Shown here: positions 1-6,731 of the stretch, piece after piece | How positions within the stretch are numbered: position 1 is the first letter of the stretch | Layout: each line of letters starts with the position of its first letter | Origin: Firmicutes bacterium UBA1535 | GTDB taxonomy: Bacteria > Bacillota > Clostridia > Tissierellales > Sedimentibacteraceae | Direction: 5' to 3' | Assembly (NCBI GenBank): GCA_002323775.1 | Contig: DCPV01000311.1 | Location: forward strand, 3,064 to 12,235 | DNA length: 9,172 nt | The notes under the pieces: model-generated | What the model was told of the DNA's origin: nothing | Seen by the model: only the letters and a program-made list of their open reading frames with translations | The model's database searches: none | Program-made: the position numbers and the translations under genes

Positions 1-1155
1 CCATTCTACTCCTAAAGAAGGATCCTCCGCATTAAGAATCTGAAAAATATTTAACACTTCTTTTGGGTTGAGAGCTGGAGCATATTTTACTATGGATTGA
101 AGGACGGGTTTAATAGAAAAATCAATATAATCCTCGCATTTTCCTAATCCTTCTCCAACATAAGAATTATTTATACCCACTAGAACACCATATTCACCAG
201 CAGAAATAGAAGAAACAGACGAAAGATAATTTCCATTACTTACTTTTATTTGATTAATTTTTTCTTGGGTAACTTCAATATCTTCAGATGCTCTGTGATA
301 AATTATATCTCTCGTTTTTACAGTACCAGAATTTACTTTAATATATGTTAGTTTATTATTATTCTCATCATGCTTTATTTTGTAAACCAATGCTCCAAAT
401 TCATCATCGCTAGAATAATTTGTATAAACAAATGAATTTATAAAATCAAGTAGGTTGCCTATACCAATATTTTTAAGCCCTGAACCACACAGGCATGGAA
501 ATATACCGCAGGATAAAAATTGTTTTTTTAGACTTTCTTTAAGCTCTGTATATGATATGTTTTCATCATTTAGATATTTTTCTAAAAGTACATCATCACG
601 CTCTGATAAAAATTCTGTTACCTCGCTGTGAAAACTTCTATCATCAAATAGAGTAATAACAGATGAAAAGTCTTCATGGGTACTTGGTTTCGAAAAAATA
701 CATAAGTCTTTTGTAAGATTGACAACTATATCTTCACATATTTTATTAAAGTTTGCCCCTTGCCTATCGAGCTTGTTAATAAAAAATATTGTGGGAATAC
801 CATATTGTCTAAGCAATTTCCATACGGTTTCTGTATGTCCTTGTATACCCTCTACAGCAGACAGAATTATTACTGCACAATCTAGTATTTTTAAGGCTCG
901 TTCCATTTCTGAGGAAAAATCTGCATGCCCAGGGGTATCGATTATATGTATTGTCGAATCCTTATATCTAAAAGATGCTTGATCTGAAAAAACAGTAATT
1001 CCTCGTTCTTTTTCAATAGAATGGTAATCAAGGACTGTATTTTTGGAATCAACTCTCCCTGCTTGCTTGATAGTATTTGTAATATAAAGCATTTGTTCTG
1101 TTAAGGTAGTCTTGCCCGCATCAACATGAGCAACAATACCTATTGTTTTATTCAT
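1..1155 (-). CDS. TetM/EF-G-like translational GTPase, 3'-truncated by the window edge
   Basis: This is the N-terminal 385 codons of a ribosome-associated GTPase of the tetracycline-ribosomal-protection/EF-G group; the frame is still open at base 1. The G domain is complete: P-loop AHVDAGKT at residues 9-16, switch I RGIT at 51-54, DTPGH at 73-77, NKLD at 127-130, and a G5-like CGSGLKN further on, followed by the start of a beta-barrel domain II. Proteins of this family bind the ribosome and hydrolyse GTP; TetM, TetO and TetW dislodge tetracycline. This copy differs from those proteins around switch I (GRVDSKNT, then EKERGITVFS), which I associate with chromosomal clostridial homologues usually named only as translation factor GTPases. 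Resistance is therefore possible but not shown. The ATG at 1155 is preceded by AGAGGT at a short spacing. A consensus-like promoter lies about 45-75 bases upstream. The tip of domain IV, which decides drug release in TetM, is outside the window. Confidence 0.88.
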   Translation of the reverse strand, partial: MNKTIGIVAHVDAGKTTLTEQMLYITNTIKQAGRVDSKNTVLDYHSIEKERGITVFSDQASFRYKDSTIHIIDTPGHADFSSEMERALKILDCAVIILSAVEGIQGHTETVWKLLRQYGIPTIFFINKLDRQGANFNKICEDIVVNLTKDLCIFSKPSTHEDFSSVITLFDDRSFHSEVTEFLSERDDVLLEKYLNDENISYTELKESLKKQFLSCGIFPCLCGSGLKNIGIGNLLDFINSFVYTNYSSDDEFGALVYKIKHDENNNKLTYIKVNSGTVKTRDIIYHRASEDIEVTQEKINQIKVSNGNYLSSVSSISAGEYGVLVGINNSYVGEGLGKCEDYIDFSIKPVLQSIVKYAPALNPKEVLNIFQILNAEDPSLGVEW

Positions 1156-1201
1156 AAATTACCTCTAAATTTCAATTTGTCTATGCCATACTTTTTAGTT
1201 T

Positions 1202-1231
1202 ATTATAATGTTTTATAGATAATCTTGTCAA
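1202..1231 (-). promoter_or_regulatory. Promoter for the TetM-like GTPase gene
   Basis: On the minus strand, TTGACA (1231-1226) is followed after 18 bases by TATAAT (1207-1202), both perfect sigma-70-type hexamers. Transcription would start near 1195 and leave a leader of only about 40 nt. That is too short for the long attenuator leader known from tet(M). Confidence 0.7.
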
Positions 1232-1329
1232 TTATAAATTATCTACTAATTTTTATGTTTTAGATATTTTATGATAGTAATTTTTATATAAGGTTGTACA
1301 ATAATATTCATAAACTCACAATTTTGCAG

Positions 1330-1358
1330 TTGCACATCTTGTTTTATTATGGTAGAAT
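1330..1358 (+). promoter_or_regulatory. Promoter for the nitrilase-DUF6886 unit
   Basis: TTGCAC (1330-1335) and TAGAAT (1353-1358) are separated by exactly 17 bases, a good sigma-70-type match facing the nitrilase gene. The predicted start near 1365 gives a leader of about 85 nt. The rest of the 1156-1450 region (about 1232-1329 and 1359-1440) is very AT-rich; I see no gene, terminator or known riboswitch in it. Confidence 0.6.
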
Positions 1359-1450
1359 TTTCATATTAATATTACCGAGCAAAATATTTTTGGTATAGTA
1401 GTAGTTAAATTTTATGCTCGATGAGAAAATTTATATTAGGCGGTGAGCTT

Positions 1451-2386
1451 GTGAAAATAGCAGCTATTCAATTAAATGCAAATTTTGCGAATATAAAATC
1501 AAATTTGATACAGTCTGAAAAATATGTCAGGCAGGCAGCTTTGTCAGGTGCTGAACTCATTTTGTTACCTGAATTTTTCACATCAGCCATAGGTTTTTCT
1601 GAGCAAATGCTGAATGTTGCTATACAGAGCAAGTATGTACAGGAATGGCTAAAAAAATTAGCATCTGAATACAAGGTGATTATAGGAGGATCTTATATTG
1701 CTTTTGACGGAAAAGACGCATTTAATTTATTTAATCTTGTCTTTCCGAGCGGAGAAATCTTTGAACACAAAAAGGACATTCCGACGCAATTTGAAAACTG
1801 CTATTATACAAACGGAGATGAAAATAATGTGTTGGTTACACCGATTGGAAGCTTTGGAGTCGCTTTGTGTTGGGAAATGATTCGGTATGATACTTTAAAG
1901 CGGATTGCTGGCAAGGTTGACCTTGTTTTGTCTGGTTCCTGCTGGTGGGATTTACCAATAGATGCACCACCTGAAAGAGAATCACTGCGTCAATATAATC
2001 AAAACCTTGCACTTGAAACACCTGTCACATTTGCAAAATTATTAGATGTGCCGATTATTCATGCAAATCATTGCGGTAAAGTGCAGGCATATAATTTTCC
2101 AATGGCTGATAAAATACAAACAAGACAATTTGTAGGTGCAGCTCAAATTGTAGATGCTAACGGTCATGTGCTAACAAGAAAACACTTTTTCGAAGGCGAA
2201 GGCTTTGTGATTTCAGAAGTTTTATTGGATGTTAATACTCCAAAAAGGTCGATTAATTTCCCCTCGAAGTATTGGATTCCTGATTTGCCAAGTTCTTATA
2301 TACAAGCATGGGAAATAATAAACCCACAAGGAAAGCAATATTATGAAACTGTTGCACGACCATACTACAAAAGCCTGAAGTTATAG
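1451..2386 (+). CDS. Carbon-nitrogen hydrolase (nitrilase superfamily)
   Basis: A 311-residue, probably cytoplasmic hydrolase of C-N bonds (amides, nitriles or carbamoyl groups). The family's Glu-Lys-Cys catalytic triad is visible: Glu41 in LILLPEFF, Lys107 in EHKKDIP, and the nucleophile Cys140 in GVALCWEM. The length and the N-terminal KIAAIQLN strand are typical of a single-domain nitrilase homologue. The substrate cannot be read from the sequence. I chose the GTG at 1451 over an in-frame ATG at 1421, because AGGCGGTGA lies five bases before the GTG and matches the ideal AGGAGGTGA at all but one base. No ribosome binding site precedes 1421, and the ten extra residues are not part of the nitrilase fold. 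The gene is followed after 56 bases by the DUF6886-type gene, probably on the same transcript. It converges on the thiamine operon, but nothing in the protein ties it to thiamine. Confidence 0.9.
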   Translation: MKIAAIQLNANFANIKSNLIQSEKYVRQAALSGAELILLPEFFTSAIGFSEQMLNVAIQSKYVQEWLKKLASEYKVIIGGSYIAFDGKDAFNLFNLVFPSGEIFEHKKDIPTQFENCYYTNGDENNVLVTPIGSFGVALCWEMIRYDTLKRIAGKVDLVLSGSCWWDLPIDAPPERESLRQYNQNLALETPVTFAKLLDVPIIHANHCGKVQAYNFPMADKIQTRQFVGAAQIVDANGHVLTRKHFFEGEGFVISEVLLDVNTPKRSINFPSKYWIPDLPSSYIQAWEIINPQGKQYYETVARPYYKSLKL

Positions 2387-2428
2387 TAATTATCTTTTAC
2401 ATTTGATAAACAAATTTGTATTTTACCT

Positions 2429-2435
2429 AGGAGGT
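2429..2435 (+). promoter_or_regulatory. Strong ribosome binding site of the DUF6886-type gene
   Basis: AGGAGGT, an ideal Shine-Dalgarno sequence, sits seven bases before the ATG at 2443 and fixes that start. Confidence 0.8.
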
Positions 2436-2442
2436 ACATAGT

Positions 2443-2964
2443 ATGAGATTATTTCATGTTAGTGAAGAAGCAAATATATGTAAATTCGAACCGAGAATAC
2501 CAGATAGAGATGATTTGGATAAGAAAATTGGATTGGTTTGGGCTATTGATGAATCACGTCTGCCTAACTTTTTAACACCAAGAAATTGTCCTAGAGTTAC
2601 TTATCATGTTGGCAAAGATACAAATGAAATCGACATGAAGAAATTCTTTTCATCACCTACCATGACTCATACAGTTATAATTGAAAGCAAGTGGTTTAAA
2701 ATTATGAAATCAACAACATTATATTTGTACGAATTTAATACTGATGATTTTGTCCTTCAAGATAATATAGCTGGATATTATATAGCAAAATCAATACAGA
2801 TACCCAAAGCAATATATGAGCTAAATGATTTGTTTTCGGAGTTGATTAATCGAAACGTTGAAATTAGAATTGTAGATAATCTTTGGAAAATTGCTGATGA
2901 AGTGAAAGACTCTACATTGAATTGGTCTTTGTGTAGAATGGGCTTTGCTCAGCCAAGGCTATAA
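2443..2964 (+). CDS. Uncharacterised DUF6886-type protein
   Basis: A 173-residue soluble protein with no signal peptide or membrane segment. From memory I recognise the uncharacterised DUF6886 pattern: RLFHVSEE at residues 2-9, LVWAIDESRLPNFL at 31-44, PRNCPRVTYH at 46-55, LYLYEF at 93-98, GYYIAKS at 111-117, and a C-terminal LWKIADEVKDSTLNWSLCRM ending in AQPR. The motifs run the full length, so the protein looks complete. No function is known to me. The N-terminal LFHVSEE block, followed by a beta-rich middle, loosely recalls ADP-ribosyltransferase-like folds such as KptA/Tpt1, but that is only an impression. It lies 56 bases after the nitrilase gene with its own ideal ribosome binding site and no convincing promoter, so co-transcription is likely. 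The family assignment is from recall and was not searched. Confidence 0.85.
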   Translation: MRLFHVSEEANICKFEPRIPDRDDLDKKIGLVWAIDESRLPNFLTPRNCPRVTYHVGKDTNEIDMKKFFSSPTMTHTVIIESKWFKIMKSTTLYLYEFNTDDFVLQDNIAGYYIAKSIQIPKAIYELNDLFSELINRNVEIRIVDNLWKIADEVKDSTLNWSLCRMGFAQPRL

Positions 2965-2990
2965 ACATTCTCAATACACAATAATTAAAT

Positions 2991-3046
2991 TAAAAGCAGT
3001 GGTCTCTCCTGTATAATTGCTGTTATCAGAGTTACTACTGCTTTTA
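2991..3046. terminator. Hairpin between convergent genes, probable bidirectional terminator
   Basis: TAAAAGCAGT (2991-3000) is perfectly repeated in inverse as ACTGCTTTTA (3037-3046). The pairing continues inward through GGT/ACT (one wobble) and, after a two-base bulge, CTCT/AGAG (3004-3007 with 3028-3031), leaving a loop of about 20 bases. It lies 26 bases after the DUF6886-type stop and 4 bases after the thiD stop on the other strand. The flanking T runs are short (CTTTTA each way) and the loop is large for an intrinsic terminator, so it may act weakly or mainly as a 3'-end stabiliser. Confidence 0.55.
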
Positions 3047-3050
3047 TAAT

Positions 3051-3833
3051 CTATAAATTCCAACAATGATTAAGTGGTCCGTTCCCATGTCCGAGCGAAA
3101 GACCGAATTTTAATGCACCTGTTATATAAACCTTGGCTTTTATGATAGCATGCGGTAAATCAAGCCCCTCAGCCAACCCACAGGCTATTGCTGAAGAAAG
3201 CGTACAACCTGTTCCATGAGTGTTTTTCGTATCAATTCGTTTACCCTCAAACCAGTGTACTGAACCATTTTCTACAAGCACATCATCACAATAATTTTCC
3301 AGATGGCCTCCCTTAATCAACACGGAAACACCATAATTATTGTGCAAAACATTTGCTACATGCTCCATATCGTTCTTGTTAATAATTTCTATACCTGATA
3401 ATGCAATAGCCTCTGGGATATTTGGCGTAATTACCGTTACAAGAGGAAAAATATTCTCACATAAAGCCTTTAAAGCATCCTTATTTCTTATCAGCTTGCC
3501 ACCACTTGTAGCCACCATAACAGGGTCAAGAACTATGTTTTTAGCTCTATACTTTCGCAAACTATTTGAAATAGCATTAATAATAGCAACATTAGAAACC
3601 ATTCCTATTTTTACAGAGTCAGGATAGATATCATTAAAAATCGCATCTATTTGCTGTGAAACAAATTCAGCACTAGTTTCCTCAACTGCAAAAACTCCAG
3701 TTGTATTCTGTGCAGTTAGTGCAGTAATCACCGTCATAGCATACATTTTATGAGCAGTAATGGTCTTAATATCTGCTTGAATTCCTGCTCCACCACTGCT
3801 GTCTGAGCCTGCAATTGACAAAATCTTTTTCAT
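3051..3833 (-). CDS. thiD: Hydroxymethylpyrimidine/phosphomethylpyrimidine kinase
   Basis: ThiD phosphorylates 4-amino-5-hydroxymethyl-2-methylpyrimidine (HMP) and then HMP phosphate to HMP pyrophosphate, the pyrimidine donor for ThiE. The 260-residue length is normal. Ribokinase-fold motifs are clear: AGSDSSGGAGIQAD at residues 8-21 (substrate binding), LDPVM at 102-106, TPN at 136-138, and the anion-hole motif GTGC at 207-210. It is the last gene of the thi operon. Its ATG overlaps the thiE stop as ATGA (3830-3833), and GGTGA four bases upstream, inside thiE, can serve as the ribosome binding site, so translation is probably coupled. A pure salvage kinase (PdxK-like) is less likely given the operon and the close motif match. 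Confidence 0.96.
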   Translation of the reverse strand: MKKILSIAGSDSSGGAGIQADIKTITAHKMYAMTVITALTAQNTTGVFAVEETSAEFVSQQIDAIFNDIYPDSVKIGMVSNVAIINAISNSLRKYRAKNIVLDPVMVATSGGKLIRNKDALKALCENIFPLVTVITPNIPEAIALSGIEIINKNDMEHVANVLHNNYGVSVLIKGGHLENYCDDVLVENGSVHWFEGKRIDTKNTHGTGCTLSSAIACGLAEGLDLPHAIIKAKVYITGALKFGLSLGHGNGPLNHCWNL

Positions 3834-4486
3834 TGCTTCACCAATTCCTTTGTTAGTTTTTTTAGCTCACTTGCTGAAAATCGCTTATCTTTTTCAGCTA
3901 AAATTGCAGAAATAACTGCAATTCCGTATATGTTATTTCCTTTTAGCTCCAAAACCCGAGCTTTAGAAATTCCACCGATAGCCACAACAGGAATACTAAC
4001 GCTATCACAAACCGCTCTTAATTGCTTGTGAGTAATAACGCTCACATCATCCTTACTTGATGTTGGAAATACCGACCCACAACCTATATAATCAGCGCCT
4101 TCAAGCTCTGCAAGTTGTGCAGTTTCAACTGTTTTAGCGGAAACACCAATAATTTTATCTTTCCCTAAAATTTGTCTTGCACTAGATACACTACCGTCGC
4201 TTTGTCCAATATGTACGCCATAAGCATCACATTCCTTGGCAATTTGAACATTATCATTAATTATCAGCGGAATGTTGTATTTGTCCGTGATTTTTTTCAA
4301 AGACAACGCACTTTTTAAAAATTCATCATAGGACAAATCCTTTTCACGCAGTTGAATAAGTGTAACACCGCCTAGAATAGCTTGCTCAACTTGTTCCTCA
4401 AGTGTTTCACCATTTTGCCAATGACGGTCGGTTACAAGATACAATTCAAGTGACTTTTTTAATAATTCTCTATTTATTATACTCAA
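3830..4486 (-). CDS. thiE: Thiamine phosphate synthase
   Basis: ThiE condenses HMP pyrophosphate with hydroxyethylthiazole phosphate to give thiamine phosphate and pyrophosphate. The 218-residue TIM-barrel protein shows the expected motifs in order: LYLVTD at residues 15-20, QLREKD at 45-50, INDN at 76-79, GVHIGQSD at 90-97, GVSAKT at 114-119, GCGSVFPTSSK at 135-145 and AIGGI at 169-173. The start is TTG at 4486, chosen because AAGGAG lies seven bases upstream and no ATG or GTG precedes LYLVTD at a sensible distance. The first 17 bases overlap the end of thiM, so the ribosome binding site lies in thiM coding sequence. It joins the products of the ThiM branch and the ThiC-ThiD branch encoded around it. 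Confidence 0.95.
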   Translation of the reverse strand: MSIINRELLKKSLELYLVTDRHWQNGETLEEQVEQAILGGVTLIQLREKDLSYDEFLKSALSLKKITDKYNIPLIINDNVQIAKECDAYGVHIGQSDGSVSSARQILGKDKIIGVSAKTVETAQLAELEGADYIGCGSVFPTSSKDDVSVITHKQLRAVCDSVSIPVVAIGGISKARVLELKGNNIYGIAVISAILAEKDKRFSASELKKLTKELVKQ

Positions 4487-5282
4487 TTTTACTCTCCTTT
4501 TTAAGAGTCAAATCATTAATTTTGCTAAGCTCATCAATCAGTTGAACCCTCATACTGCCAGTTCCTAAATTAGATGTTGCTTTATACGCACGCTCGCCGC
4601 AAATTCCCATAACAGCAACACTTGCGACCATTGCATCAAAAGCATCTCCAGAACACAAAAACGCAGCTGAAACAGCAGTAAGCATACAGCCTGTGCCTGT
4701 GATATCCGCCATTTGAGCTACACCGTTAGATATTACTGCATATTTACTTTCAAATGCAATTACATCCTTTTCGCCAGTTACTGCAATGACTGCGCCTGTA
4801 TTTTTACTAACTGTTAAAGCAATTTCAACTATTGAGGAAACTGTATTTCCAATGATTTTATCAGCCTCACTAACATCAACACCGCCAACCTTGGTTGAAT
4901 AATCAAAAAGCGTCCTAATTTCAGAGAAATTCCCTCTAATAGCCGTGAACTTGATTTTTTCAAGAAAGAGCTTAACCGTATTTTTTCTAAACTCAGAAGC
5001 ACCTACCCCTACAGGGTCAAGGATAACAGGTTTACCTAGCTTGTTTGCTGTTTGACCGGCAATAAGCATTGATTTGACCTTAGTCGAATTAAGTGTGCCA
5101 ATATTAATAATAACCCCACTGCTAAGGGAAATTATATCCTCCATCTCATCTAGCTCATCTGCCATAATAGGTGAAGCGCCTACAGCAAGCAAGGCATTTG
5201 CACAATCATTTACTGTGACATAATTTGTCAGACAGTGAATGATAGGCTTTTTAGAACGTAAATTTTCAATAATTTTATTCAT
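4470..5282 (-). CDS. thiM: Hydroxyethylthiazole kinase
   Basis: ThiM phosphorylates the salvaged thiazole alcohol (4-methyl-5-hydroxyethylthiazole) with ATP. The protein has 270 residues, normal for the family, with a ribokinase-like fold: KKPIIHCLTNYVTVNDCAN at residues 11-29, LDPVGVGA at 88-95, RGNFSEI at 116-122, VTGEKD at 168-173, and the catalytic GTGC at 196-199. The frame is open four codons further to a GTG at 5294, but only two bases separate AAGGA from that GTG. The ATG at 5282 has GAGGG at five bases and gives the family's usual N-terminus. It follows thiC by 20 bases and its last 17 bases overlap thiE. Its presence, with no thiazole-forming genes in the window, suggests the thiazole half is scavenged. 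Confidence 0.95.
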   Translation of the reverse strand: MNKIIENLRSKKPIIHCLTNYVTVNDCANALLAVGASPIMADELDEMEDIISLSSGVIINIGTLNSTKVKSMLIAGQTANKLGKPVILDPVGVGASEFRKNTVKLFLEKIKFTAIRGNFSEIRTLFDYSTKVGGVDVSEADKIIGNTVSSIVEIALTVSKNTGAVIAVTGEKDVIAFESKYAVISNGVAQMADITGTGCMLTAVSAAFLCSGDAFDAMVASVAVMGICGERAYKATSNLGTGSMRVQLIDELSKINDLTLKKESKIEYNK

Positions 5283-5302
5283 ACTATCCCTCACAATCCT
5301 TA

Positions 5303-6607
5303 TTAATTCTCAAATTCAACAGTTTCATTGTTGAGAATTTTATTAGTCGTACGCATTGCACACATTTTTCCGCACATTGAGCAGGAATGGCGTTCTGCCG
5401 GAGGCTTGCTCTCAAAATAAGACTTAGACTTTTCCGGGTCAATCGCTAGCTTGAACATTTCTTCCCAATCAATCCTCCTGCGGGCATCGCTCATTTTGTT
5501 GTCAATATCTCGTGCGTTTGGGATACCTTTAGCTATATCAGCCGCATGAGCAGCAATTTTTGAAGCAATTATCCCCTCTTTAACATCACTTATATCTGGT
5601 AGACGCAAATGTTCAGCCGGCGTAACATAGCATAGAAAATCTGCACCGTTAGCAGCTGCGATTGCACCTCCGATAGCTGAGGTAATATGGTCATACCCTG
5701 GAGCAATATCAGTGACAAGCGGACCAAGCACATAGAACGGTGCTCCATGGCAAAGTCTTTTTTGCAAAACCATATTTGCGGCAATTTCATTTATTGCCAT
5801 ATGTCCAGGTCCCTCGACCATAACTTGCACATTCTTTTCCCATGCTCTTTTTGTGAGATGTCCGAGTTCAATCAGCTCTGAAATCTGTGCCGCATGACTC
5901 GCATCGTAAATGCTTCCCGGTCTTAAGGCGTCACCTAAGCTAATTGTGACATCATATTTATAAAGAATATCCAAGATTTCATCGTAAAATTCGTAAAATG
6001 GGTTTTCGTTCCCTGTCATTTCCATCCATGCAAAAACAAGCGAGCCTCCCCGAGAAACTATATTAGTCATACGCTTTGTCTGCTTAAAATTCGAAATTGC
6101 ATGCCTATTTATCCCAGCATGAATAGTCATGAAGTCAACACCCTCTTTAGCATGAGCTTCAATCACCTTGAGAAAATCTTTTGCCTTGATTTTCTTCAAA
6201 TCCTTTTCTAAATAACCAATAGCATCATACATTGGAACAGTGCCGACCATAGCATGCGATTTCTCCAAAAGCTGTGTACGGAAAGTGTTGGTCTTACCAT
6301 AATTACTCAAGTCCATAATTGCTTCCGCCCCGAATTTCAAGGCAAGGTTTACCTTTTCAAATTCATCCGTATAATCAGCGCAGTCGCCCGATACTCCAAG
6401 ATTAACATTAATTTTAGTTTTCAAGCCCTCTCCAATTCCCTCTGGGCTTAGAGACTTATGATTTTTATTTGCAGGTATTGCAATCGTACCTTTTGCCACT
6501 CTATTGCGAATAATTTCTACATCGATGTTTTCCTTTTCTGCTACAATTTTCATTTCAGGAGTTATTATTCCTAACTTTCCTGCTTCCATTTGTGTACTGT
6601 AATTCAT
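5303..6607 (-). CDS. thiC: Phosphomethylpyrimidine synthase (short form)
   Basis: ThiC is a non-canonical radical SAM enzyme that rearranges aminoimidazole ribotide to HMP phosphate, the first committed step of pyrimidine synthesis for thiamine. At 434 residues it is the short form, without the extra N-terminal domain of the roughly 600-residue B. subtilis and E. coli enzymes. Core motifs are all present: NVNLGVSGD at residues 67-75, TIHAGI at 161-166, SLGDALRPG at 223-231, VEGPGHM at 264-270, [14 protein letters not shown] at 294-307 and TPAEHLRLP at 329-337. The cluster-binding cysteines near the C-terminus are Cys409, Cys412 and Cys416 in CSMCGKMC, a CX2CX3C spacing instead of the CX2CX4C of the long form. 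It is the first gene of the operon, with AGAGG before its ATG, behind a TPP riboswitch. Confidence 0.97.
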   Translation of the reverse strand: MNYSTQMEAGKLGIITPEMKIVAEKENIDVEIIRNRVAKGTIAIPANKNHKSLSPEGIGEGLKTKINVNLGVSGDCADYTDEFEKVNLALKFGAEAIMDLSNYGKTNTFRTQLLEKSHAMVGTVPMYDAIGYLEKDLKKIKAKDFLKVIEAHAKEGVDFMTIHAGINRHAISNFKQTKRMTNIVSRGGSLVFAWMEMTGNENPFYEFYDEILDILYKYDVTISLGDALRPGSIYDASHAAQISELIELGHLTKRAWEKNVQVMVEGPGHMAINEIAANMVLQKRLCHGAPFYVLGPLVTDIAPGYDHITSAIGGAIAAANGADFLCYVTPAEHLRLPDISDVKEGIIASKIAAHAADIAKGIPNARDIDNKMSDARRRIDWEEMFKLAIDPEKSKSYFESKPPAERHSCSMCGKMCAMRTTNKILNNETVEFEN

Positions 6608-6645
6608 AATTTCCTCTTTTCTCTTAATTTTGCTTTTACTCTACT

Positions 6646-6669
6646 AATGCAAACAAGAGAAATTGCATT
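6646..6669 (-). other. Leader hairpin between terminator and thiC start
   Basis: AATGCAA and TTGCATT form a seven-bp stem with a ten-base loop in the thiC leader RNA, downstream of the terminator and about 40 bases before the start codon. The RNA loop contains UUUCUCUU (6662-6655), which is fully complementary to AAGAGAAA (6625-6618) directly beside the thiC Shine-Dalgarno AGAGG (6617-6613). It has no T run on the transcribed strand, so it is not a terminator. Confidence 0.45.
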
Positions 6670-6691
6670 TTTCTTCTAAACATAAGAATAA

Positions 6692-6722
6692 GAAAAAAGC
6701 GTGCCACAACGTGACACGCTTT
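6692..6722 (-). terminator. Intrinsic terminator of the TPP riboswitch
   Basis: On the minus strand, AAAGCGTGTCAC (6722-6711), loop GTT, GTGGCACGCTTT (6707-6696) form a 12-bp stem with one wobble pair, followed by a run of six T. This is a textbook rho-independent terminator 15 bases after the aptamer and 85 bases before the thiC ATG. It is the expected OFF structure when TPP is bound. It may also stop any transcript coming through from the ABC genes, since none of those has its own visible terminator. Confidence 0.92.
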
Positions 6723-6731
6723 AAAATCAAT

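Noticed and set aside
719..982. An 87-codon plus-strand open frame inside the TetM-like gene.
   Set aside because: It is antisense to the G domain, which has clear motifs on the other strand, and it has no supporting ribosome binding site or recognisable protein.
1..1155. Calling the GTPase a tetracycline-resistance determinant.
   Set aside because: Only the N-terminal 385 residues are visible, the sequence departs from known Tet proteins in switch I, and the deciding domain IV is outside the window.
2396..2424. A possible promoter TTTACA-17-TATTTT before the DUF6886-type gene.
   Set aside because: Transcription would begin at or within the ribosome binding site at 2429-2435, leaving no workable leader, and both hexamers are weak.
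2991..3046. The inverted repeat as a small mobile element (MITE) or attachment site.
   Set aside because: No flanking target duplication is visible, it is only 56 bases long, and its place between convergent stop codons is explained by termination.
3340..3627. A 95-codon plus-strand open frame antisense to thiD.
   Set aside because: thiD is unambiguous on the minus strand, and the open frame is a by-product of its codon use.
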